Positions 52,714 through 61,307 of a DNA stretch of 64,000 nt are shown here, in pieces. The notes beneath the pieces were generated by a model. That model ran no database searches. It was given only the letters and a program-made list of their open reading frames with translations, and was not told the DNA's origin. The position numbers and the translations under genes were made by a program. Numbering within the stretch: the first letter of the stretch is position 1; every line of letters starts with the position of its first letter. The stretch covers positions 124,001-188,000 of the forward strand of contig JBAXVX010000003.1 in the NCBI GenBank assembly GCA_037128705.1, given 5' to 3'. The DNA comes from CAIVAT01 sp037128705 (lineage in GTDB: Bacteria > Bacteroidota > Bacteroidia > Bacteroidales > FEN-979).

Positions 52714-55700
52714 ATGAAAAAGTCCTATGTATTGGCTCTGCTGATTCTTTCGGCAGTTACGGCATTTTGCCAGGAGAATCCTTTGTGGATGCGGTATACC
52801 GCTTTATCACCCGATGGAAAAACCATCCTGTTCTGTTATAAGGGCGACATCTGGTCGGTTCCTTCCTCCGGTGGAACTGCCATCCCGGTCACACTGACCG
52901 AGTCCTATGAATATGCCCCGGTTTGGAGTCATGACGGCAAAACCATTGCCTTTGCATCCGACCGAAGCGGGAATTTCGACGTTTTCGTGATGGATGCTGC
53001 CGGAGGTGAAGCCAAAAGGCTGACCTTCAGTTCAAACAGGGAGTTGCCCTGCAGTTTTACGGCCAACAACAAGGATGTCATCTTTTCGGCTTACCGCCAG
53101 GATGTGGTCACCAATGCCCAGTTCCCGATTTCACTGATGACTGAGCTTTATTCGGTACCGGTTGCAGGCGGCAAGGTTTCCATGCTCCTTGCATCACCGG
53201 CCCTCGCGGTTAATCCAACCTCAACCGGTGACAAGATCCTGTACGAGGATATCAAAGGGTATGAAAGTGAATGGAGGAAACATCATACGTCATCCATTGC
53301 ACGCGACATCTGGCTTTACGATTTCAATTCCAAAAAATACACGAAACTTTCCCAATTCAAAGGGGAGGACCGCAACCCGGTTTTTGATGTCAACAACAAG
53401 GACTTTTATTACCTGAGCGAACAGAACGGATCCTTTAATGTGTTCAAAAGTTCCATTGATGATCCTTCAAAAACTACTGCTCTGACAAAGTTTACAAATC
53501 ATCCTGTTAGGTTTCTGAGCCGTTCCAACGACAATACCCTTTGTTTTACCTGGGACGGGGAGATCTATCTCCTCAAGCCGGGAGGGGAACCTGCAAAGGT
53601 TGCGGTCAATGTTTTCGCCGACGGGCGTTCAAACCAGGAGAAGATCGTGCCGGTGAATGATGGATTTACCGAAATGAGGCTGTCGTCGAATGGGAAGGAG
53701 TATGCATACGTATTCCGCGGTGAGGTGTTTGTAAGCAGCATTGACGGGGGGTACACCAAGCGCATTACCAACACTCCATACCAGGAGCGCAGCGTAAGTT
53801 TCAGTCCCGACGGCCGTTCGCTGGTGTATGCCGCAGAGGTGAACAACAGCTGGAATGTCTATACCTGTTCCATCGTCAGGAAGGAAGAGCCCTACTTTTA
53901 TGCCTCCACGGTGCTGAAGACCGAACCGGTGGTCGCTACGGCCGCAGAAGAGTTCCAGCCCGAATATTCGCCTGATGCTAAGGAGATCGCCTACCTCGAA
54001 AACAGGGTCGTGCTGAAGGTGATCAACCTGGCCACCAGGGCTACCCGGACCATCATGCCGGCCAATGTCAACTATTCCTATGCCGACGGGGACCAGTATT
54101 ACCAGTGGTCGCCGGACAGCAAATGGTTCCTGGTGAATTTTGCCTTCCCCGAACGCATCTTCAGCCCTGAAGTCGGCCTGGTTTCGGCCGACGGGAAGGG
54201 TGAAATCATGAACCTTACCCTGAGCGGGTATGACGACTATGCTCCAAAATGGTCGATGGGAGGAAAGATGATGATCTGGGCATGCGACCGTGAAGGTGAC
54301 CGGTCGCAGGGAGGAAATCTATCGAGCGGGGATGTGTACGCCATGTTTTTCACCAAAGCGGCTTTTGACCGGTTCAGACTTTCTAAAGAGGAGCTCGCAC
54401 TTTTGAAAGACCAGGAGGAGAAGGCCGAGAAGGAGAAGAAAAAAGCAGAAGAGAAGGCCAAACCGGAAAAGGACAAGAAAGGCAAGAGCGATACGGCTGG
54501 AAAGGCCAAGCAGGATTCTTCAAAGGTGATCATTGACTTTGACAATCTGACAGAACGGAAAACCAAACTTACAACCAACACCTCACCGGTAAACGATTAT
54601 CTCCTTTCAAAGGATGGTGAAAAACTGTTCTACCTGACCAGTTTTGAGAAGGACAATGACCTTTGGGTGACCGAACTCCGCACCAGAGAGACCAAACTCC
54701 TGGCCAAACTGGGAATCAAACGGTCAGGGATGGAGTTGTCGGCCGACGGAAAGTTCATCCTCCTCTTTGCCGATGGGAAACCGATGAAGGTAGAGGTGGA
54801 GGGTGGCAAAGCCGAACCACTGAAAACAAACGGGGAGATGATGCTCAAGCCAACAGAGGAACGCAACTATATATTCGACCATGCCTGGCGGCAGTTCAAG
54901 GAAAAATTCTATGTGGAGGATATGCAGGGGGTGGACTGGGATTTTTATTACAACGCCTATAAAAGGTTTCTTCCCTACATCAATAATAACTACGATTTTG
55001 CCGAGATGCTGAGTGAGATGCTCGGTGAGATGAATGCCTCTCACACGGGTAGCGGCTACAGGCAGAACAAACCGAACATGGATCAGACCGCAGACTTCGG
55101 GGTTTTCTATGATTATGATTTCGGCGGACCGGGATTGAAGATTGCCGAGGTGATCGAAGGCGGACCGCTCGACAGGGCCACCTCCAGGGTAAAAGCTGGC
55201 TGTGTCCTGGAAAAGATCGACGGAGTGGCCATCAGTGACTCAACAGATTTTTATTCCCTGCTGAACCGCAGAACCGGGAAACTGGCCCTGATCTCCATGT
55301 ATAACCCGGCAACGGGCGAACGATGGGAGGAGAGCCTGAAACCGATCAGCATCGGCGAGGCGAATGAGTTGCTTTATCAACGTTGGGTGAAAAACCGCCG
55401 GGCTGAAGTTGACCGGCTGTCGGGAGGTAAAATAGGGTATGTGCATGTGCGGTCGATGGATGATGCCAGCATGCGGACCGTATTTGAAGCGGCGCTCGGA
55501 CGAAATTTTGAAAAGAAGGCCCTCATCGTGGATACCCGCTTCAATGGTGGAGGCAACATCCATGAACAGCTTTCGGATTTCCTCAGCGGAAAGAAATACA
55601 TCGACATTGTTCCCCACGGGCAGTACATTGGGTCGGAACCATACGATAAATGGGTGAAACCCTCCATCGTATTGGTTGGCGAGAGCAACTATTCTGATGC

Positions 55701-55971
55701 CCACCTCTTCCCTGTAGCCTACAAACTGAAGAATACCGGAAAGACGCTGGGTATGCCGGTCCCGGGCACAGGAACCTTTGTATGGTGGGAAACACAGATC
55801 GATCCTACCCTCTATTTCGGTATCCCGATGGGGGGATGGCGGACACCCGATGGCAAATTCTGCGAAAACAACCAGATGGAGCCGGATATCCTGGTTCCCA
55901 ATGATCCTGGAATTTTAGCTTCCGGAAGGGATCAGCAGATCGAAGAGGCGGTGAAAGATCTGATGAAGTAA
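52714..55971 (+). CDS. Tricorn-type S41 peptidase with TolB-like propeller and PDZ domain
   Basis: A 1085-residue exported protease. Signal peptide at 1-19 (cut after TAFC or nearby). Residues about 25-560 are TolB/WD40-like propeller repeats with the S-PDGK-I pattern (LSPDGKTILF, WSHDGKTIAF). Residues about 565-600 are a Lys/Glu-rich linker. Then come the Tricorn C1 region, a PDZ domain (about 795-870) and an S41 domain (GKIGYVHVRSMDD; VDTRFNGGGN; catalytic Ser near residue 994 in GESNYSDAHLFP). Tricorn-type proteins degrade peptides; the Bacteroidota forms are periplasmic or surface enzymes. It stands alone on the plus strand. Confidence 0.94.
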   Translation: MKKSYVLALLILSAVTAFCQENPLWMRYTALSPDGKTILFCYKGDIWSVPSSGGTAIPVTLTESYEYAPVWSHDGKTIAFASDRSGNFDVFVMDAAGGEAKRLTFSSNRELPCSFTANNKDVIFSAYRQDVVTNAQFPISLMTELYSVPVAGGKVSMLLASPALAVNPTSTGDKILYEDIKGYESEWRKHHTSSIARDIWLYDFNSKKYTKLSQFKGEDRNPVFDVNNKDFYYLSEQNGSFNVFKSSIDDPSKTTALTKFTNHPVRFLSRSNDNTLCFTWDGEIYLLKPGGEPAKVAVNVFADGRSNQEKIVPVNDGFTEMRLSSNGKEYAYVFRGEVFVSSIDGGYTKRITNTPYQERSVSFSPDGRSLVYAAEVNNSWNVYTCSIVRKEEPYFYASTVLKTEPVVATAAEEFQPEYSPDAKEIAYLENRVVLKVINLATRATRTIMPANVNYSYADGDQYYQWSPDSKWFLVNFAFPERIFSPEVGLVSADGKGEIMNLTLSGYDDYAPKWSMGGKMMIWACDREGDRSQGGNLSSGDVYAMFFTKAAFDRFRLSKEELALLKDQEEKAEKEKKKAEEKAKPEKDKKGKSDTAGKAKQDSSKVIIDFDNLTERKTKLTTNTSPVNDYLLSKDGEKLFYLTSFEKDNDLWVTELRTRETKLLAKLGIKRSGMELSADGKFILLFADGKPMKVEVEGGKAEPLKTNGEMMLKPTEERNYIFDHAWRQFKEKFYVEDMQGVDWDFYYNAYKRFLPYINNNYDFAEMLSEMLGEMNASHTGSGYRQNKPNMDQTADFGVFYDYDFGGPGLKIAEVIEGGPLDRATSRVKAGCVLEKIDGVAISDSTDFYSLLNRRTGKLALISMYNPATGERWEESLKPISIGEANELLYQRWVKNRRAEVDRLSGGKIGYVHVRSMDDASMRTVFEAALGRNFEKKALIVDTRFNGGGNIHEQLSDFLSGKKYIDIVPHGQYIGSEPYDKWVKPSIVLVGESNYSDAHLFPVAYKLKNTGKTLGMPVPGTGTFVWWETQIDPTLYFGIPMGGWRTPDGKFCENNQMEPDILVPNDPGILASGRDQQIEEAVKDLMK

Positions 55972-55989
55972 ATTGTCAGGTTCTAGCTG

Positions 55990-56555
55990 CTAGATCGGCA
56001 TTCCAAACCCAAAGAAGAACCCATTGGTTCCAATTGAGGTGAAGGCATATTCAAACCTTACAACCAGTTCATACTTGATGTTGTTCCGGCAATAATAGAT
56101 CTGGTCACCCTTGAGCGTGTACAGGTCGAACCCGCGGATAAAGTCCTTCCCCTGGGTCATGTTCAACTGGTAGTAGTAAGGGGCATTTTCGCCGGCGGAA
56201 TTCTCAGCCTTTACCATCTCGGCTACATACCATTTCCTGCTGATGGTCTGGTAAAAATGGAAATTGATGCCGGTTCTCAGGAAATCGGTCCTCAGGGTTG
56301 TCTTGGTGGTCTCCTCCGGGGTGCCCCGGTTGGTGAAATCACGCTTGAGTATATACGGATGCGCAGTTTCCGGTCTTTTTTTTCAGTCCTTGCACCATTT
56401 ACAAGGGAATCTCCCGGGTCAGCCATAATCTGCCCGGAAAACATCAAAAAAAGAAGGATTCCCAAAACTGCATTCAGATTGAATTTACCAGTATTTCCCG
56501 ATCCCGCAATTTTTCGCTGTATCTGCTTTTTCGTATTTTTTTTCAGCTTTGACAT
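55990..56555 (-). pseudogene. Frameshifted exported outer-membrane protein remnant
   Basis: Two minus-strand frames join at an A8 run (T8 on the plus strand, 56376-56383). The first has a Lys-rich start and a signal-like segment (LNAVLGILLFLMFSGQIMA), then runs out of frame. A -1 shift at the A8 opens a frame that continues to 55990, reading HPYILKRDFTNRGTPEETT, then FLRTGINFHFYQTISRKW, and ends RFEYAFTSIGTNGFFFGFGMPI (quoted in pieces). This end resembles the last strands of Omp85/TamA-type barrels, so the gene seems to be a shortened barrel protein. It may be a decayed gene, a sequencing error, or a case of real frameshifting. It sits next to the intact TamA-like gene at 56588. Confidence 0.55.
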
Positions 56556-56587
56556 TTTTTTTCCTGGTGTCCCGGAGGTGTCGTCAA

Positions 56588-57889
56588 TCAGAACGTTTCA
56601 TTCAGGTTGAAATAGATCCCGATGCTGCCATTGGCGCCAAATCCGAAGTCGACTGTCAGATTGGAAAGGGTTTTCCGGTTAAACATCACCCGCAGCCCGA
56701 ATCCGGCAGCGGGATCAATGTATTCGAAGAGTTTCGGTGTGCCGTCATCTGCATCGGCGGTTGTTCCGTTTATGAACAATACCCCTCCGAGGATCCCTGT
56801 GTAGCGGCTGATAGGAAAACGGTATTCCGCTTCACCATAGATCATGTTCACGCCCCTGATGCTCCCCTGTACGTAACCCCGGCCGGTGCGGTTGTACATA
56901 TCCCATCCAATGGCGGGTAATCCCAGGTATGGAAGGGCTCCCTTCTCAGTAAACTGGCCAATGTACCAGAAACCGATCAGGTGTTCCGGGCGTTTTTTCG
57001 AAAGTGAGACATAGGTCCTGAATTCGGTATTGACCATCCAGCTGTTCTTTGTACTTCCCAGAAAGATGAAGTTTGGCCTGAAGGCCACGTTCGCAAAATA
57101 ACCTTTTGTCGGCCGGATGGTATTGTCGCGGCTGTCGAGCAAAAACTCGAGACTGATCCCCGACATATTCTGCTCCTTAGGTTGAAATCCATGATCAATA
57201 GAATAATTGTAGTGACTGGTGAGCTTTGGCGGAACGGTATCGAGATTCAGCGCATGGTCGACCACCTTTGAAAAATTGTCGAGGCAATATCCAAGGCCGA
57301 TGTACATTTTCCCGGCGATCCTGATATAAAAAGTTTCATAGAACCGTAAATAGTCGTAATTGATCTGCTGTGTTTCGCCTGTATAGGGATCGGTTTCTCC
57401 GCCCTCGCCAAAAATGATCCCGCCGCCGCCTGAATGATTTATTCCCGATCCCAGTCCGTAGGTTGGTTGCGAAAAGATCATGTATCTCCAGTCGCCCCGC
57501 AGGATGAAACGGGACCCGCTGGTGATGATGTTGGTGCGCATGTTAATGATCTTCTGAGACTTGGATGTGAAATTAACGACAACCGATGCGGAGGATATCG
57601 GTGTTGTTTTGGGATCGCCGAGATGAATCCCGATGGAGCTTCCAACACCGATGAGCATACCATAGGCCGGATTATAACCTACAAACGGGGTGACGGCGAG
57701 ATAGGGTTTGTAAAGCTTCATCGGAAGAGCGCTGATGCTGTCGCGCCTCGCCTCAAACTTTTTCCGGGCAAAGATGCTCCAGACATCATCCTGCCGGTAT
57801 AATCTTTCGGGGGCCTGGGCCTGAACCGGGACAGACATGAGGAGGACGGACAACAAAATCAGGAAAGCGTATTTTTCTATGGAAATCAC
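56588..57889 (-). CDS. BamA/TamA family outer-membrane barrel protein without POTRA domains (paralogue)
   Basis: A 433-residue paralogue of the protein at 29676. It has a signal peptide (IEKYAFLILLSVLLMSVPVQAQ), the shared (S/A)KKKF...TYGLGSG layout, a GEAEYRFPISRYTGILGGVLF-type strand and a C-terminal Phe (NLNETF). The start is uncertain: the frame opens at a TTG (57895) that overlaps the -7 box, and the first sensible start inside the likely transcript is a GTG at 57889. The neighbouring remnant at 55990-56555 may be a broken relative. Confidence 0.82.
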   Translation of the reverse strand: MISIEKYAFLILLSVLLMSVPVQAQAPERLYRQDDVWSIFARKKFEARRDSISALPMKLYKPYLAVTPFVGYNPAYGMLIGVGSSIGIHLGDPKTTPISSASVVVNFTSKSQKIINMRTNIITSGSRFILRGDWRYMIFSQPTYGLGSGINHSGGGGIIFGEGGETDPYTGETQQINYDYLRFYETFYIRIAGKMYIGLGYCLDNFSKVVDHALNLDTVPPKLTSHYNYSIDHGFQPKEQNMSGISLEFLLDSRDNTIRPTKGYFANVAFRPNFIFLGSTKNSWMVNTEFRTYVSLSKKRPEHLIGFWYIGQFTEKGALPYLGLPAIGWDMYNRTGRGYVQGSIRGVNMIYGEAEYRFPISRYTGILGGVLFINGTTADADDGTPKLFEYIDPAAGFGLRVMFNRKTLSNLTVDFGFGANGSIGIYFNLNETF

Positions 57890-57892
57890 GTA

Positions 57893-57900
57893 CAAAGTTA
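57893..57900 (-). promoter_or_regulatory. -7 box TAACTTTG at the start of the TamA-like gene
   Basis: On the minus strand TAACTTTG matches TAnnTTTG and ends 3 bp before the GTG start, pointing to a leaderless or near-leaderless message. Confidence 0.45.
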
Positions 57901-57944
57901 CGATTTCCTAAGAAAAGGACCAATCAAGCGACGCTTTCTGGAGG

Positions 57945-58008
57945 AATATCCCGTATAATTTATTAAATTTGAATTCCAGATAACTGAGAACTGGCAATAT
58001 CCCGTATA
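57945..58008 (+). promoter_or_regulatory. 13-bp direct repeat flanking a -7 box, candidate operator
   Basis: AATATCCCGTATA occurs exactly at 57945-57957 and 57996-58008, 51 bp apart. A TAAATTTG -7 box (57964-57971) lies between them, and the kinase ATG is 6 bp after the second copy. The placement suggests binding of a regulator, perhaps the operon's own LuxR-type protein. Confidence 0.55.
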
Positions 58009-58014
58009 CGAGGA

Positions 58015-59892
58015 ATGATAAAAGCTGTAATTTACTCGCTGTTTGTTAGTATGCTGATTTTCATGTTTCCCCCGACAGTAACTTCGGGTGAAAGTAAGAC
58101 CAGGACCATCGTCATGTTTTTTGCGTTTAATGCAAATTTGCCTGCCTATCAGAATTTTCTGGATGGATTTCGCAACACTTTATCCAAAGATTCGGATGAA
58201 CCCTATAATCTATTGATCGAGTACCTCGACATCGGCCGATCTCCCAATGAGTCTTATGTGAAGCAACTGATCGGACAATACAATGTGAAGTTAAAGGGTT
58301 ACCATATCAACCTTTTATTAACTTTTGGGCCAATGACCTGTACTTTTTTAAAAAAGTACGGATTGGAAGCACTTGAAAATACGCCGACGATCAATATTGA
58401 TCTTGATCCGCCGATTGGTAACCTTGCGAGCCCATTACTAAATGAAAATTCCATTGATATCAAATTAAAATTCAGAATAAAGGAAACATTCCGGTATGCA
58501 TTTGAACTATTTCCTGATCGTAAAGAGGTGGAGGTTATAACCGGGAACACGACCACCGATCTGTATTTTACAAACCTGATAAAAAAGAATATTACAGGTT
58601 TTCAAAAAAGTCATTCTTTCAGTTTCCTGAATGGCGTCACACTTGATTCAATCATCCAGGTCGTCAGGAAAATCCCTTCCACCAGCCTGGTAATTATTCC
58701 CATCTATCTTTCAGATAAAAATAATGTTCCGTTTTCAACACCCGAAGCGATCAGGATCATTGCTGATAATTGCAAAGCGCCTGTGTTGCCTATATTTGAT
58801 AGTTTTATCAAAACCAGGGGTGGCATCGGGGGTTATGTTTTTAGCTACATCCATTTAGGGAAAGAGACAGGGAGAGTTACCAGTGAATTTCTGCATGGTA
58901 AACAATTGAAGGATGTCCCCATCGACACGGGTAGTTTTTACCAATACATCTTTGACTGGAAGCAATTACAAAAATGGAACCTGGTTGGTTCACAGGCAAT
59001 CCCATCTGACAGTATTTTCTACAACAAGGAGAATGATTTTGTGGGTGAATACAAATGGTACATCTTGTTCTTCCTGCTATTTTTAACCGGCGAGACCTTC
59101 ATGGTGGTCTATCTCATTAAACTGAGCAGAAGACATAAGGAGATTGTCAGGCAAAAGACGGAGACGGAATATCTATATCACAAACTGATTCGTGAAGACA
59201 GGTTATCAACCATGGTGGAACTCACCGCATCCCTGTCCCATGAATTAAATCAACCATTGACGGCCATCTTGTACAGCGCCCAGGCAGGCAGGCGGTTTCT
59301 GGACTCGGGGAAGCTGGACCAGGATCAGGCGAAGGAGATATTTGAGAATATCATTGAAGATGATAAGCGGGCCGCAGAGTTGATCAGGAGTGTACGAAGT
59401 TTGATGAAACTGGAAAGCAGGGAGACGGAGCGGGTGAACCTCAATTTAATCATCCAGGAGACATTGCGCATTTTTAACTCAGAAGCGATAAAAAAGAACA
59501 TCCAGGTTCTCCTGAAATTGAATACGGAACCGGTTTTTATTGAGGGAGATAAAATCCAGCTGCAGCAGGTCGTGTTGAATTTAATGTTTAATGCGGCGGT
59601 TGCCATGGAAACTACACCCCCGGAGCGTAAAATCATGGAGATAGGTCAGCAGCTGGATCATAAGGCCCGGACTGTGATGGTATATATCCGGGATTCCGGT
59701 CCCGGAATTAACCCGGCTATCAAGGACAAGCTGTTTAAACCGTTTGTTACAACCAGGGAAGGTGGATTTGGGATCGGTCTGGCGATCAGCCATACCATCA
59801 TTGAAAAACATCATGGCATGATAAGCGCCGGGAACAACCCGGAGGGAGGTGCTCTTTTTTCATTCACTCTCCAGATGATCAACGATGAATAA
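58015..59892 (+). CDS. Sensor histidine kinase with periplasmic binding-protein-like sensor
   Basis: A 625-residue kinase: N-terminal signal/anchor (about 5-24), a periplasmic domain (about 30-335) resembling ABC-transporter substrate-binding proteins of the ABC_sub_bind type (LLLTFGPMTCTFLKKYG), a second membrane helix (about 347-368), and a HisKA/HATPase core with His409 in SHELNQPLTAIL, an N-box around VLNLMFNAAVAM and a GFGIGLAIS lid. It likely senses a small ligand directly. It overlaps the LuxR-type regulator by 8 bp. Confidence 0.93.
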   Translation: MIKAVIYSLFVSMLIFMFPPTVTSGESKTRTIVMFFAFNANLPAYQNFLDGFRNTLSKDSDEPYNLLIEYLDIGRSPNESYVKQLIGQYNVKLKGYHINLLLTFGPMTCTFLKKYGLEALENTPTINIDLDPPIGNLASPLLNENSIDIKLKFRIKETFRYAFELFPDRKEVEVITGNTTTDLYFTNLIKKNITGFQKSHSFSFLNGVTLDSIIQVVRKIPSTSLVIIPIYLSDKNNVPFSTPEAIRIIADNCKAPVLPIFDSFIKTRGGIGGYVFSYIHLGKETGRVTSEFLHGKQLKDVPIDTGSFYQYIFDWKQLQKWNLVGSQAIPSDSIFYNKENDFVGEYKWYILFFLLFLTGETFMVVYLIKLSRRHKEIVRQKTETEYLYHKLIREDRLSTMVELTASLSHELNQPLTAILYSAQAGRRFLDSGKLDQDQAKEIFENIIEDDKRAAELIRSVRSLMKLESRETERVNLNLIIQETLRIFNSEAIKKNIQVLLKLNTEPVFIEGDKIQLQQVVLNLMFNAAVAMETTPPERKIMEIGQQLDHKARTVMVYIRDSGPGINPAIKDKLFKPFVTTREGGFGIGLAISHTIIEKHHGMISAGNNPEGGALFSFTLQMINDE

Positions 59893-60523
59893 AAAAGGAG
59901 AAACCATATTTATTATTGATGATGATCTCTCAATCCGGAGATCGCTTTCACTCTTTCTCTCAGCCGAAGGATACCAGGTTAATGACTATGGCAGTTCGGA
60001 GGAATACCTCGAAAGGGAACCCTCTGACGGAGCGGGGTGCATTCTCCTCGATGTTAACCTGGATGGTAAAAGCGGTCTCGATCTCCAGCAAGAACTGAGT
60101 GCCCTCGATTCAAGGCTTCCAATCATTTTTATTACCGGGTATGGCAGCATCCCCATGAGCGTTCAGGCCATGAAGAACGGGGCTGTCAATTTTCTGGAGA
60201 AACCCTTCCGGGAGGAGGAATTGCTCCGGTCAGTTGCCGAGGCCATTGCCCTGAGCCGGAAATTGAACCTGGATAGGGATGAAATTGGTCAGGCACGGAA
60301 CCTGATCAGATCGCTTACTCCGAGGGAAAATGAGATATTGACCTACCTGTTAACCGGCAGGCTGAACAAGCAAATTGCAGGGGAACTCAATATTGCCGAG
60401 CATACGGTAAAACTTCACAGGCACAGCATTTGCGAGAAACTGGGGGTTAGATCCGTCCCTGAAATTCTCCGGATTGCTGATAAATCAGGCCTTTTTTCTG
60501 GAATCTCGAATGGTAGCCATTAG
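59885..60523 (+). CDS. FixJ/NarL-type response regulator (receiver plus LuxR HTH)
   Basis: A 212-residue regulator: receiver domain with Asp12-Asp14 pocket, phosphoacceptor Asp56 (LLDVNL), Thr84 and Lys106 (EKPF), and a LuxR-type HTH at 144-195 (LTPRENEILTYLLTG, NKQIAGELNIAEHTVKLHR). It is the direct partner of the overlapping kinase and a candidate to bind the repeats upstream of that operon. The stop codon TAG lies in the first GCCATTA unit of a 16-unit heptamer array. Confidence 0.94.
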   Translation: MNKKGETIFIIDDDLSIRRSLSLFLSAEGYQVNDYGSSEEYLEREPSDGAGCILLDVNLDGKSGLDLQQELSALDSRLPIIFITGYGSIPMSVQAMKNGAVNFLEKPFREEELLRSVAEAIALSRKLNLDRDEIGQARNLIRSLTPRENEILTYLLTGRLNKQIAGELNIAEHTVKLHRHSICEKLGVRSVPEILRIADKSGLFSGISNGSH

Positions 60524-60627
60524 CCATTAGCCATTAGCCAATAGCCATTAGTCAATAGCCATTAGCCATTAGCCATTAGCCATTGGTAATTGGTAATTGG
60601 TAATTGATAACTGGTCATTGGTATTTC
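60516..60627. repeat. Sixteen-unit heptamer array with two unit families
   Basis: Ten GCCATTA-type units (with GCCAATA and GTCAATA variants) change without a break into six GTAATTG-type units. GTAATTG units are close to the reverse complement of CCAATTA, so the two halves can fold on each other. The first unit provides the TAG stop of the LuxR-type regulator. It lies between two response-regulator genes. Confidence 0.93.
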
Positions 60628-60742
60628 GTCCTCTGTTCTCCTAGAACCAAAGTACTATGGATTACCGGTTTCCATGGAATTACCTTTGAACCAATCCTTT
60701 TTGATTTTTTATACTTGCTCATTTTGTTGATACAGGGGATCC

Positions 60743-61087
60743 ATGATATATCTTGTAGATGATGATAAATCAATAAGACGGGCATTTGAGCTGTTCCTAA
60801 AATCGGCGGGAATGGAGTACCAGTCGTTCGAAAGTGCCGGCGATTTCCTTTCTGCATGCAAGCCCGGATTGCAGGATGTTCTCATTCTTGATCTGAATTT
60901 ACCGGGCATGAGTGGTTGTGACCTCCTTGAAAATTTTGAAAAAGAGGGGTTGCAGGTTCCGGTTGTTATCGTAACTGCCTTTGATGATCCGGCCAGTCGC
61001 GAACGTTGCAAGCGTTATGGTGTAAAGGCCTTTCTGCGTAAGCCGGTCGACGGTGAAGCGTTGATCGATATTATCAGGGGAGTATGA
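60743..61087 (+). CDS. Single-domain receiver protein
   Basis: A 114-residue receiver: Asp6-Asp8 pocket (LVDDDKS), phosphoacceptor Asp50 in LILDLNLPGMSG, Thr78 and Lys100 (LRKPV). There is no output domain. Such proteins act as phosphate sinks, phosphorelay intermediates or by protein contacts. Given its position 220 bp after the kinase/LuxR pair, it may share that kinase. The repeat array sits in the gap. Confidence 0.9.
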   Translation: MIYLVDDDKSIRRAFELFLKSAGMEYQSFESAGDFLSACKPGLQDVLILDLNLPGMSGCDLLENFEKEGLQVPVVIVTAFDDPASRERCKRYGVKAFLRKPVDGEALIDIIRGV

Positions 61088-61122
61088 AAAAACAATTATC
61101 CATCACGAAAAAGTGAAATAGA

Positions 61123-61307
61123 ATGAATACAAAACAAATTACCATGATGTGCTTTATGCTTTTTGCAGCATTTGTGTCGCTGCAATCTGTCGGACAGTCG
61201 CAAACGGAAATAACTAATACATAAAGGATTCCAAAACATTGGTCACCAAACGGGTGGCCGCTTGTTATGTTAACCGGTTCGGACGCAAAAAACAGAATAT
61301 CCCATGA
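61123..61307 (+). pseudogene. Small signal-peptide gene, truncated or frameshifted
   Basis: An ATG at 61123 opens a 33-codon frame that is nearly all signal peptide (MCFMLFAAFVSLQSVGQ) and stops at 61224. From about 61220 a different frame stays open for about 27 codons (KDSKTLVTKRVAACYVNRFG) and ends in a TGA that overlaps the ATG of the next gene (ATGA). A single frameshift would join them into a small secreted protein. The evidence is thin, and it could instead be a non-coding leader. Confidence 0.3.
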
